From assembly GCA_964577115.1 (NCBI GenBank), contig CAZNXJ010000011.1:107316-171315 (forward strand): 64,000 nucleotides of DNA. Direction: 5' to 3'. This document shows positions 8,448 to 16,622 of this stretch, one piece after another; position 1 is the stretch's first letter, and every line of letters starts with the position of its first letter. The position numbers and the translations under genes were made by a program. The stretch is from CAZNXJ01 sp964577115 (GTDB lineage Bacteria > Planctomycetota > Planctomycetia > Pirellulales > Pirellulaceae). Below the pieces are notes generated by a model. It saw only the letters and a list, made by a program, of their open reading frames with translations, had not been told where the DNA came from and did no database searches.

Positions 8448-9845
8448 GTGTCGCACCGATCATTCGATGCGTGTCAGGAAATGTGGTCGATAGCTCGGTC
8501 GAATCGCCGCGAATTGCTCACGGCTAGTGCGACGAGCTTGCTGGGGTTGTCGCTCGGCCCCTGGTTACGGCCGTTGCCGGCGGGCGAAGTGCGTGACGCG
8601 AGTTTCGGCCGTGCGAAGGCGTGTATTTTTCTCTTCGCTTGGGGTGGTCCCAGTCAGCTCGATACGTTTGACATGAAGCCGGACGCGCCGGCCGAGATCC
8701 GCAGTACGTTCGAGATGACCTCGACTCGCACGCCGGGGCTGCAAATCTGCGAACATTTCACTCGGCTCGCACAGTGGACCGATCGTCTGGCAATCATCCG
8801 GTCGCTCACGCATAACGATCCCGCTCACCTTTCTAGCGCTCACGCCACGGTGACCGGGCATTGGGCCCCGGTCGTCCGCAGTGATGCGACGCCACCGAGC
8901 GATCGCGATACACCGCATCTAGGTTCTCTGCTCGCGCGCGTACGCGAAACGGGCAACGACCTTCCCGCGTCCGTTATGATGCCATGGAAAGCCTACCATC
9001 CCGCGGCGCCGGGTGGCGAAGCGCCTGGCCAACACGGCGGCTGGCTCGGTTCGGCTTACGATCCCCTCTTACTGACCGGCGATCCGGCGAAGCCTGATTG
9101 GAAGCCGCCAGCGATTACGCTGCGTGACGATGTGACGGCTGAACGACTTCAGAGCCGCTACGCGATGATGAAATTGCTCGACCAACAGCGGTTCGGCATC
9201 GAGCAGTCGGCGGCTGTCGGCAAGTGGGCTCATCACCAGCAGCGCGTCCTTGAGATGCTCTGCTCGCCCCGCATCAGCCGCGCCTTTGATTTGAGCCAAG
9301 AACCCGAGGCGGTGCGCGAGCGTTATGGGCAGAACACACACGGCCAGTGTGTACTGCTCGCTCGGCGGCTGGTCGAGCACGGCGTGCCGTTCGTCACCGT
9401 GAACTGGCACAACGATCGGAAGAACTTCTGGGATACGCACGTCGATAATTTCAACCGCCTCAAGAACGACCTCATCCCCGTTGCCGACCAAGCGCTAACC
9501 GCGCTTCTGGAAGACCTCGAATCGCGCGGCATGCTGGAAGAGACTATTGTGGCGTGGGTCGGCGAGTTCGGGCGACGGCCGCGAATCACGAAGGACAATG
9601 CCGGCCGCGAGCATTGGCCGCGCTGCTACAGTGGGTTGCTGGCCGGTGGTGGAATTCAGGGCGGCGCGGTGTACGGTTCGAGCGACCGGCACGCGGCGTT
9701 CCCTGAAACGGACCCTGTCTCGCCGCAGGATTATGCCGCGACGGTCCTCCACACGCTCGGCATCGACGGGCAACAAATGCTGCACGATCGCGAAGGCCGT
9801 CCCCACCGCATCTGCGAAGGCAAGCCGATCAAAGCGCTGCTGTAG
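8448..9845 (+). CDS. DUF1501 protein, Tat-type leader, not paired with a PSCyt1 gene
   Basis: Protein of 465 residues in the DUF1501 family, which has an alkaline-phosphatase/sulfatase-like fold and is strongly expanded in planctomycetes. The function is unknown. A GTG start is used, preceded by GGAAGAGG about 7-14 bp upstream. A Tat-like motif SNRRELL is followed by a hydrophobic stretch ending near residue 45. Family landmarks are CIFLFAWGGPSQLDTFD, the NWHNDR...FWDTHVDNF block and WVGEFGRRPRI. Unlike the three other DUF1501 genes here, it has no DUF1549/DUF1553 neighbour. It converges on the metallopeptidase gene. Confidence 0.9.
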   Translation: MSHRSFDACQEMWSIARSNRRELLTASATSLLGLSLGPWLRPLPAGEVRDASFGRAKACIFLFAWGGPSQLDTFDMKPDAPAEIRSTFEMTSTRTPGLQICEHFTRLAQWTDRLAIIRSLTHNDPAHLSSAHATVTGHWAPVVRSDATPPSDRDTPHLGSLLARVRETGNDLPASVMMPWKAYHPAAPGGEAPGQHGGWLGSAYDPLLLTGDPAKPDWKPPAITLRDDVTAERLQSRYAMMKLLDQQRFGIEQSAAVGKWAHHQQRVLEMLCSPRISRAFDLSQEPEAVRERYGQNTHGQCVLLARRLVEHGVPFVTVNWHNDRKNFWDTHVDNFNRLKNDLIPVADQALTALLEDLESRGMLEETIVAWVGEFGRRPRITKDNAGREHWPRCYSGLLAGGGIQGGAVYGSSDRHAAFPETDPVSPQDYAATVLHTLGIDGQQMLHDREGRPHRICEGKPIKALL

Positions 9846-9864
9846 GCGGTGGGTTCGGATTACC

Positions 9865-9914
9865 GGGGGCGCGCTTTCCCAATTCTCCCTTGCGCACTGC
9901 CGCGGCGCGCCCCT
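9865..9914. terminator. GC-rich hairpin between convergent genes
   Basis: GGGGCGCGC (9866-9874) pairs with GCGCGCCCC (9905-9913), a 9-bp stem around a 30-nt loop. It lies between the convergent DUF1501 and metallopeptidase genes. No U-tract is seen, so its role as a terminator is tentative. Confidence 0.45.
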
Positions 9915-9919
9915 ATTGC

Positions 9920-11017
9920 TTACGACGTCTGGGCCGCGGTTGCGCTGGGCTCCGATGCACAGGTTCGCCGCACCAATTCGTGCACGAACCGTAGCTTCTT
10001 CAGAATTGGCGCACGAAAAATTTCAGGTACCACATCCAATAGACCCACGCTCCGATTGAGCTCGTTCAGCGCGATACCTAATTGCTGATAGCGGATCACG
10101 AGTTCGTCGAGCGGCCGGCGGAGCGGATGGATGATGCCGCCGAGCTCCATGTGATGAGCCGTGTCGAGGATGCTGATCATGTCCAGGTAGGTCGCGAACG
10201 TCTCGGCAAAATCCTCCCACGGATGCATGCTCGCATAGGCGCTAATGTATTGCTCAGGCCAGTTGGCCGCCGCGCCGTGTTCGTAATAATGTTGCAGCGC
10301 TTCGGCATACGAAGGACACTCGAAGTCGCCGAACACGGCGATGAATTCCGCTTCACACTTCCCGCGAACAAGCATATCCCAGTAATAGTGCCCGATCTCG
10401 TGTCGGAAGTGGCCGATCAACGTGCGGTGGGCTTCGCCAAAATCGACTCGCAGCTTTTCCCGTTCGACGTCATCCGCCTCGCGAATGTTGATCGTAATAC
10501 GCCCGTCCGAGTGCCCCGTATAAACCTTTTCTGTCTCGCCAATGGAACGCCAGAAATTGTCGGCCGGAATAACGTCTGCCTTGAAATCAAATGCCAGCGG
10601 CGGCTCGACGCCGTCCTCGCGCGTCCCGAAGGGCAGTCCAAGCTCGCGTAGCTCGTAAAGCAACCGGCGCTTGGCAGTTTCCAGGCGATACCAACGATCA
10701 AGATTCCCCGGTACGGAAAGGTCGGGGATCGTGGCATTGAAGCGGCAGCAGTCGCACAGCGGAAATCCTCCGGCGACCCCGGGAGCGCTGAACAAGCTTG
10801 CCGGAACGCACCGGTTGCAGACGTTGTACTTGGCGTAGTTGTGGCATTTGACGAGCTCCGTCGCGCACACATGGCAGCGCCACCGCATTTCGCCGGACGG
10901 TTCAAGGGCCGCCAGATTGTGGCATGCCGTGCAGAACCCGAGTTCGCTTTCGCACGCGAGGCACAGGCTATTGTCGAAGAAGATGCGATTGCCACAGCGA
11001 CACTCGAACGTGCGCAT
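9920..11017 (-). CDS. zinc-ribbon putative metallopeptidase (Peptidase_Mx-like)
   Basis: Cytoplasmic protein of 365 residues. The first 92 residues carry many paired cysteines (CRC, CLAC, CTAC, CHVC, CNRC, CDCC), typical of stacked zinc ribbons. The remainder is a peptidase-like domain with HEIGH at 206-210 as the zinc-binding HExxH motif. A downstream WEDFAETFATYLDM block, near 267-280, probably supplies the third ligand. This matches the putative zinc-binding metallopeptidase family (PF15887-like); its substrates are unknown. AGGGG lies about 10 bp before ATG 11017. The YihY gene lies 60 bp upstream on the same strand. Confidence 0.88.
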   Translation of the reverse strand: MRTFECRCGNRIFFDNSLCLACESELGFCTACHNLAALEPSGEMRWRCHVCATELVKCHNYAKYNVCNRCVPASLFSAPGVAGGFPLCDCCRFNATIPDLSVPGNLDRWYRLETAKRRLLYELRELGLPFGTREDGVEPPLAFDFKADVIPADNFWRSIGETEKVYTGHSDGRITINIREADDVEREKLRVDFGEAHRTLIGHFRHEIGHYYWDMLVRGKCEAEFIAVFGDFECPSYAEALQHYYEHGAAANWPEQYISAYASMHPWEDFAETFATYLDMISILDTAHHMELGGIIHPLRRPLDELVIRYQQLGIALNELNRSVGLLDVVPEIFRAPILKKLRFVHELVRRTCASEPSATAAQTS

Positions 11018-11077
11018 CGAATCGGTCCCCTGCCCTGCTCAGCTTTGCTTTACGCAGCTCGATCAATTCAGCTTGCT

Positions 11078-11983
11078 TCAGTTTTTTAAGACATCCTGGC
11101 ATGTCAACGGCGAGGCGAACTCTTCCGGTTCCACCCACCGCCCCTGCTGCATGGCGTAGGCCTTCGTCAGTTCGGCGCCAAACATCAGGATCCACGAAGA
11201 ATAATAGACCCAGAGCAGCACCGCTACAAACGAACCGGCTGCCCCATAAGCCGACGACAGGGCCGCGTAGCGGAAGTAGACGGCGAGCAGGAATTGGCCG
11301 AGCTTGAAGAGGACGGCCGTGATGAACGCGCCGAGCGCTACGTCGTGCCAGCCAATCTTTACGTCGGGCAACAGCCGAAACAGCATGGCGAACAGCAGCG
11401 TAATGAACACGACCGACGTGACCGTGTCAATGACCATGCGCGCGATCGGATTGTCGTGCGTTACCCGCTCGCTCACGACAGTCAGCCACGTTGTGACGGC
11501 CTGGGAGACGAGGAGCAAAAAGCCGATAACGAACACCATGGCCATCGACAATAACCGACTGCGAAGCCATGACCACCAGCTCTGCTCGGGCCGCGCCTTT
11601 ACCTGCCAGATGGTGTTAAGTGCATCCTGGAGTTCGAGAAAGACGCCGGAAGCCGTGACGGCTAGAATACCCGTGCTGATGGATGTGGCGAGATTGCCCG
11701 AGCCGGGACGGCTCGCCTGACTGATCATCTCGACAACCGCTCGCGCACCCAGCGGGCCGAGCAGCGAATGGACTTGACGCTGGATTTGAGCCGCCGCGAG
11801 TTCTTCGCTGACAAGTGCCGAAACGACTTTGATCGTGATGATCAATAGGGGCGAGATGGAGAGGATACTGTACATCGCCACGGCCGCAGAGAGCCGCATA
11901 GCGTTGTCGTTGGTCCAGGCAACAGCGGCCGCCCACAGGACCGCTCCGAACTCGCGCAGTCGCTGAGTGACCGTCCGAAGCAT
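11078..11983 (-). CDS. YihY/BrkB family inner-membrane protein
   Basis: Protein of 301 residues of the YihY/virulence factor BrkB family. It has about six membrane segments, and the conserved N-terminal MRLSAAVAMYSILSISPLLI and C-terminal YGAAGSFVAVLLWVYYSSWI regions are present. The length is normal. The family has been proposed to act in transport or envelope function but lacks a settled role. It lies downstream of the CBS gene on the same strand, with a strong hairpin between the two, so separate transcription is likely. Confidence 0.9.
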   Translation of the reverse strand: MLRTVTQRLREFGAVLWAAAVAWTNDNAMRLSAAVAMYSILSISPLLIITIKVVSALVSEELAAAQIQRQVHSLLGPLGARAVVEMISQASRPGSGNLATSISTGILAVTASGVFLELQDALNTIWQVKARPEQSWWSWLRSRLLSMAMVFVIGFLLLVSQAVTTWLTVVSERVTHDNPIARMVIDTVTSVVFITLLFAMLFRLLPDVKIGWHDVALGAFITAVLFKLGQFLLAVYFRYAALSSAYGAAGSFVAVLLWVYYSSWILMFGAELTKAYAMQQGRWVEPEEFASPLTCQDVLKN

Positions 11984-12028
11984 TGAGTGTCTCGCCGAGC
12001 GGTGTGGCGGGAAATCGTTAGAATACGA

Positions 12029-12066
12029 CGAGCGGTCCCGCGGCTGCGAAGCCGCGTGGCCGCTCG
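12029..12066 (-). terminator. strong hairpin after the CBS gene
   Basis: CGAGCGG and CGCGGCT on one arm pair with AGCCGCG and CCGCTCG on the other around a GCGA loop. The stem is about 17 bp with one mismatch and one wobble pair. It starts 20 bp past the CBS stop codon. The following sequence is not U-rich. Confidence 0.6.
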
Positions 12067-12085
12067 CCTCACTGCACGATTGCGC

Positions 12086-12514
12086 TTAATAGGTACCGGC
12101 GGGCTCGGAAATCCGTTCGAGCGTATGACCGCTGAGCGGATCATTGCCGGTTTCCACGGCAATATCGCCGAGCGACACGATGCCGACCAGCTTGCGGTTG
12201 TGATTCAGCACCGGCAGGCGCCGAATTTGATGTTCGCGCATGATTTCCGCGGCCTGCCCGACCTGTTGATCTTCGAAGCAGAACACGACGTTCTCGGTCA
12301 TCACCTCGCGCACCCGCATATCCTTAGGATCGCGTCCTTCGGCTGTCGCTCGAATCGTGATATCCCGGTCCGTGATCATCCCGATCACCTGGTCGTTCTC
12401 ACAGACCGGCAGCGATCCGACGTTGAGCGATTGCATCTTCAAAGCGGCTTGCTGTAGCGTTGTATCCGGCCGCGCACATTCCACATCGCGAGTCATGATT
12501 TCGTTGACTTGCAT
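12086..12514 (-). CDS. tandem CBS-domain protein
   Basis: Cytoplasmic protein of 142 residues made of two CBS motifs: about 7-60 with VGSLPVCENDQVIGMITDRD, and about 70-128 with IRRLPVLNHNRKLVGIVSLGD. Stand-alone CBS pairs bind adenine nucleotides and often sense energy or stress. The start at 12514 was chosen because GGAGGAAG lies about 7-10 bp upstream; an in-frame ATG at 12595 has no such support. A sigma-54-like element lies at 12592-12606, about 80 bp before the start. The partner it regulates is unknown. Confidence 0.92.
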   Translation of the reverse strand: MQVNEIMTRDVECARPDTTLQQAALKMQSLNVGSLPVCENDQVIGMITDRDITIRATAEGRDPKDMRVREVMTENVVFCFEDQQVGQAAEIMREHQIRRLPVLNHNRKLVGIVSLGDIAVETGNDPLSGHTLERISEPAGTY

Positions 12515-12591
12515 GCTTCTTCCTCCCCTGTTCTCAGCACAAAAATTCGAATCGTGGCGTAATCGTTTTCGCCTCAACCGGGGGATCGCTT

Positions 12592-12606
12592 GCAAACGAG
12601 GTGCCG
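12592..12606 (-). promoter_or_regulatory. sigma-54-like element for the CBS gene
   Basis: On the minus strand it reads CGGCACCTCGTTTGC followed by A. This has two mismatches to TGGCACG-N4-TTGC, with GG/GC spacing of 12 bp. The predicted leader is about 65 bp. Confidence 0.5.
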
Positions 12607-12655
12607 GTGCGCCGTCGGCGGCAACAAGCCAGCGACAGTACGCGCGATCTAAATA

Positions 12656-13171
12656 CTAAAGAACGGGAAGGCTGAATGTGCGCCGCAAACCATCGCCGGA
12701 CTTTGCCGCAAGCCGGGCAGTAAGCACAGACACGAACAGCAGGGCCGCGATCCAGCGCGCGGGTGAAGGAGCGAATACGACGGCCGCTTGCACAAAGAGA
12801 AAGCCAAATGCTGAGTGGATCAGGGTGTGCAGCAACCGGGGCCGGTCGCGATAACTCTCGGCATTGAGCCACCACCAGGCGGCGTCGGTCAACCAGGCGA
12901 GCGCCATCGCGTAGTTCACGTACAGTCCACCACCCCAGTCGATGCCTACCATGTCGGCCGTCCCACGAGCTGTATGTTCATACGCACGCGTGTGACTCCA
13001 CTCGTGGACCAGCCCCATGGCGGCGGCGATATGAATCCACAGGCCGACGCAACCGGCCGTCCAGAGCATGCGGCTCGTGCGCCAGCGGGGCCCGGAGGCG
13101 GAAACACAAAGCGCAACGCAGTAAAGCACGAACACGGCTCGAGCAGTCCAGCGTGCTGCCTCGATTTCCAT
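12656..13171 (-). CDS. small integral membrane protein, unknown function
   Basis: About 171 residues with roughly five hydrophobic helices. A histidine-rich loop (HEWSHTRAYEHT) lies after the second helix, which could bind metal or heme, but no family is recognised. GGGAG sits immediately before an ATG at 13180 and 9 bp before the ATG at 13171, so the latter is preferred; further in-frame ATGs extend to 13237. It lies between the CBS gene and the hybrid kinase on the same strand, without close coupling. Coding character is good (consistent hydrophobic pattern and codon use); the function is unassigned. Confidence 0.65.
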   Translation of the reverse strand: MEIEAARWTARAVFVLYCVALCVSASGPRWRTSRMLWTAGCVGLWIHIAAAMGLVHEWSHTRAYEHTARGTADMVGIDWGGGLYVNYAMALAWLTDAAWWWLNAESYRDRPRLLHTLIHSAFGFLFVQAAVVFAPSPARWIAALLFVSVLTARLAAKSGDGLRRTFSLPVL

Positions 13172-13273
13172 GTTTCCCATCTCCCGTACGCGCGCGAACT
13201 CCAAGATGTGGCCGGACCGCAATGGCCGTAGTCGCAATGACGCCGGTGACGGGTGAGGATTGACCCACGCCCC

Positions 13274-14620
13274 TTAGCGATGCGAGGCGAGAATCATGCG
13301 CAGTTCGGCCGCCGCGACCGGCTTGGCGAGATAATAATGAATTCCAGCGTCGGCCGCTCGCCGCCGATCACTCGGGCTGCAATAACCGGATACGGCGATC
13401 AGCACGGGCCGGCAAGCCGAGGGCATTTTCTGGAGCGTCTCGGCAACGGCGTATCCATTCATGCCCGGAAGTGCAATGTCCAGAAGAACGATTTCCGGAC
13501 GAAGATTCTCGGCCATTTCGAGGCCTTCCGTTCCGCTGTAGGCGACGGACACGTGGTAACCCCACTTGCCGAGCAATTGGCTGAGAAGCTGTGCGGTATC
13601 TTCGTCGTCTTCAATGACGAGAATGCGTTGCGTGTTGGAGCGCCGATCTACCGGTTCGGGTTGCGTCGCAGCTGGTGCGAGCAAACGTGCATCGCGCAGC
13701 GGCAGGCGAATGAGAAAGGTGCTGCCCTGCCCCGGACCAGCGCTGCGGGCATCGACCGAGCCGCCGTGCAGCTCGACGAGCTCTTTGACCAGAGCCAGGC
13801 CGATGCCCAATCCGCCGCTGGCGGCGCGCTCGGCCGAGCGAGTTTGCGGGAACAGTTCGAAAGCCGATTGAAGCTGCTCGCGACTCATCCCCTCGCCATG
13901 GTCGGTTACCTGCACTTCGACATACCCATCCACGCGCGCGATATCCACGCGGATTTCACTCCCGGCGTCGCTGTGTTTCGAAGCGTTGTGGAGCAGGTGA
14001 ACGAGCACCTGTTCGATGCGCGCCGGGTCACAGTACACGGCCAGAACTTCGTCGGGCCGCGAGAAGGCGAGTCGATGCTTGCGCTGCGAGAGAAACGATT
14101 CGGATGCGGCGAGCGCGTTTTCGACGAGATCCGGGAGATTCGTCAACACGCACTGGACTTCCAGTTTTCCTTGCGCTACTCGCGTGACGTCGAGAAGATC
14201 GTCTACGAGGCGGGTGGCGTTACGAAGTTGGCGCTGCATGATGCGGAGCGCCTGCGAGGCATCGCCCGACGGTGTTGTGCCGTATTCCAGAATTGCCAGT
14301 CCGTTGGCGATGCCCGCGAGGGGATTGCGCAGTTCGTGGCTGAAGACGCCGAGAAACTCGCTGATGCGGCGATCGGCGTCCTTCAGCTCGCGCAAAGCCG
14401 CGTCCCGCTGTTCCGTAAGCTCGCCGATCCGCTGTTTCAGGCTCTTCACACGTTGCCCCGGCTCGCCGTGCGTTCTTCGGGCATTGCGCAGCGGCTCGCT
14501 TGACCCCTCCGCTCCCGGCTGCTCGGCCGAGTCCGGTTCGCTGGCTGCCCCCTCCAGTTGCTCGCGGCGCCGCAGCTCCGCGATCAACTCTGCCCGCGTC
14601 ATCTCTTCCAATGGTTTCAT
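13274..14620 (-). CDS. cytosolic hybrid histidine kinase with C-terminal receiver
   Basis: Protein of 448 residues without membrane segments. The N-terminal 90 residues are charged and partly coiled coil. The HisKA H-box is FLGVFSHELRNPLAG with His95. The HATPase domain has N-box HLLHNASKHS, G1 DHGEGM and G2 GGLGIGL. A CheY-like receiver at about 320-445 has RILVIEDDED and the phospho-acceptor aspartate in LLDIALPGMNG. Such orphan hybrid kinases pass phosphate between their own domains and then on to a separate regulator. The start at 14620 (MKPLEEMTRAEL) is preferred over ATG 14701 on composition. No adjacent response regulator or output gene is visible. Confidence 0.92.
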   Translation of the reverse strand: MKPLEEMTRAELIAELRRREQLEGAASEPDSAEQPGAEGSSEPLRNARRTHGEPGQRVKSLKQRIGELTEQRDAALRELKDADRRISEFLGVFSHELRNPLAGIANGLAILEYGTTPSGDASQALRIMQRQLRNATRLVDDLLDVTRVAQGKLEVQCVLTNLPDLVENALAASESFLSQRKHRLAFSRPDEVLAVYCDPARIEQVLVHLLHNASKHSDAGSEIRVDIARVDGYVEVQVTDHGEGMSREQLQSAFELFPQTRSAERAASGGLGIGLALVKELVELHGGSVDARSAGPGQGSTFLIRLPLRDARLLAPAATQPEPVDRRSNTQRILVIEDDEDTAQLLSQLLGKWGYHVSVAYSGTEGLEMAENLRPEIVLLDIALPGMNGYAVAETLQKMPSACRPVLIAVSGYCSPSDRRRAADAGIHYYLAKPVAAAELRMILASHR

Positions 14621-15157
14621 GGGTGTCCTGCACACGTGGCCGGCGACTCGCAGTCCCCCTCCAGCGAGTCGAGGTGTCTTAAGCTCGAGCCTACTGCGCA
14701 TTCTACGGCGATCGTGCAGGTTGTCACCGCTAAGAACTGCGGCGAAGCGGCGAGCGAAAGGGCCTCACGGGTGATGCATGCACGAGGGGGCCATGGGCCC
14801 CACTTTGAGCGCGTAACCACCACGCGCGGTGATGGTACCGGTCGGCAGTGCAACATTTGCGCGCGAACCCGGCGAACACGCGCTGCCCGGCCAGCGGCTT
14901 ACCATGCGAGGGCCCCAGCACCCGTTCGAACTGCCAGGAGTGAGACGCTGTTCGTCATAGCCCGCTGCGGCGCCCTTCAATCGCGCTCGGCACGCGAGTT
15001 CCTACGCTGGCCTTTAGAGCGGCGCTTGCGAGCGACGCGGCAGGGACGAAGAAGCCGCGCCCGAACGCATGAACGAAGCGTGGACGCGGCCCGCAGGCAG
15101 GTGTTCCGGAGGGAGCCGCATTCGGGCTGGGTGCTCTCGGCGCTGCACATTCGATCT
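14621..15157. other. 537-bp intergenic region, nothing recognised
   Basis: Upstream of the hybrid kinase and downstream of a DUF1501 gene. Short open frames here lack start signals and homology-like features. No promoter consensus, hairpin or repeat stood out. Confidence 0.5.
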
Positions 15158-16591
15158 CTACGCAAACAGTTCAAGGACCGGTTTTCCTTTCCCATCTTCG
15201 GTGGCGTAGAACGGACGCTTTTCGACTTCGAAGGCCGTCCGAGGGCTAATGCCCATGGCCCGGTAAATGGTCGCGTGCAGATCCGTAACGCTAATCGGAT
15301 TACGCGTGGCCATGAAGGGGCGTTCGGGCGCGGATTCTCCGTAGAGAAATCCTTTCTTCATTCCTCCACCCCACAGGACCACCGACGAGCTCCCGGTGAA
15401 GTGACGGTGCTGGCCGTAATGTTTCAGCTCTTGAATGACGTCCACTTTTTCCGTCGCCTGATCCACGGCGCTCGAGCCCGGCTTGCCTTCGATCAGCATG
15501 TCGCGGCTAAATTCGCTCGCCAGAATCACCAGCGTGCGGTCGAGGAGCCCTCGCGCTTCCAGATCAAGAATCAACTGGGCGATCGGCCGGTCGATCTGCT
15601 CCTTCATTTCCTTGACCGTTGTATAGCCGTTCGCGTGCGTGTCCCAGTGCAGGAACGGCACGTACTCGGTCGTGACTTCCACGTAGCGCGCACCGGCTTC
15701 GACGAGCCGCCGAGCGAGCAGGCAGCCGCGTCCGAAGCGACCGGTGTCATACTTCTCGTAGATTTCCTTGGGTTCGAGCGAGATGTCGAAAGCCTCTCGG
15801 TCCTTCGAGCTCAATAATCGATGCGCGTTGTCCATCGATCGCAAAAGCGACTGCTGCTGGTAATCGCTCATGTATTCGCGATGAGGGTTCGCATCAATCA
15901 GCTTGCGGTAGAACGCGTAGCGATTGGCAAACCGGCCCGGCCGCATGCCTTCGGGCGGGCGCACGGACTGCGCGGCCTGCTCGGGGTATGGCAGATTCAT
16001 CGGCCCGTATTCACTGCCAAAGAACCCGGCCGTCGTAAACGCCTTTAGCTCTTCTTGTTCGCCAACGCCCTCTAAACGCTGCCCGATATTGATGAACGGC
16101 GGAATGACGGGATTGTTCGGGCCAAGCACGCGGGCCATCCATGCGCCGATGTGCGGACAGGCGACCGTTTGCGGCGGGATATAGCCGGTATGCCAGTGGT
16201 ACTGATGCCGCGAATGTAGAATGCTGCCCAGGTCAGGCAGAACGTGCGAGCGGATCAGCGTGGCGCGATCCATGACCTTGGCGATGTTCTCGAGTCCTTC
16301 GGTGATCTTGATGTTGTCGACCACCGTGTCGATCGCCGGAAAAGTGCTTTCCACCTTGCCCACCGGCAGCCCGGGCTCGAAGGGAACGTACCGCTTCGGA
16401 TCGAACGTATCGGGCGCCGCCATGCCGCCGGCCATCCAGAGCACGATGCACGCATCGGCCGTTGCAGGCGGCGTCGTTTCCTCCTCGGCGGGCAGCAAAC
16501 GCGGAGCTCCGGCCATCCACGCGGCCGTCGAGGCCAGAGCGAATTGCTTCAGCAGGTCGCGTCGCGCCAGTCGTTCGTTCATGTTCATCAT
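15158..16591 (-). CDS. DUF1501 protein of cluster 1, Tat leader
   Basis: Protein of 477 residues. The leader RLARRDLLKQFALASTAAW has the twin-arginine pattern and an AlaXAla-like region, so periplasmic export is likely. Family blocks seen are CIVLWMAGGMAAPDTFDPK, the WDTHANGYTTVKEM segment and LASEFSRDM. The start at 16591 is set by GAGGAG 9 bp upstream. It lies 31 bp after the PSCyt1/DUF1549 gene in what looks like a three-gene operon (18885 to 15158). In planctomycetes these two families are almost always adjacent and probably act together; the substrate is unknown. Confidence 0.92.
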   Translation of the reverse strand: MMNMNERLARRDLLKQFALASTAAWMAGAPRLLPAEEETTPPATADACIVLWMAGGMAAPDTFDPKRYVPFEPGLPVGKVESTFPAIDTVVDNIKITEGLENIAKVMDRATLIRSHVLPDLGSILHSRHQYHWHTGYIPPQTVACPHIGAWMARVLGPNNPVIPPFINIGQRLEGVGEQEELKAFTTAGFFGSEYGPMNLPYPEQAAQSVRPPEGMRPGRFANRYAFYRKLIDANPHREYMSDYQQQSLLRSMDNAHRLLSSKDREAFDISLEPKEIYEKYDTGRFGRGCLLARRLVEAGARYVEVTTEYVPFLHWDTHANGYTTVKEMKEQIDRPIAQLILDLEARGLLDRTLVILASEFSRDMLIEGKPGSSAVDQATEKVDVIQELKHYGQHRHFTGSSSVVLWGGGMKKGFLYGESAPERPFMATRNPISVTDLHATIYRAMGISPRTAFEVEKRPFYATEDGKGKPVLELFA

Positions 16592-16622
16592 TGACGCTTA
16601 CTCCTCGAACGAGGGCATGCTA

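Noticed and set aside
13253..14503. 416-residue open frame on the plus strand
   Set aside because: Antisense to the hybrid histidine kinase, whose motifs are unambiguous.
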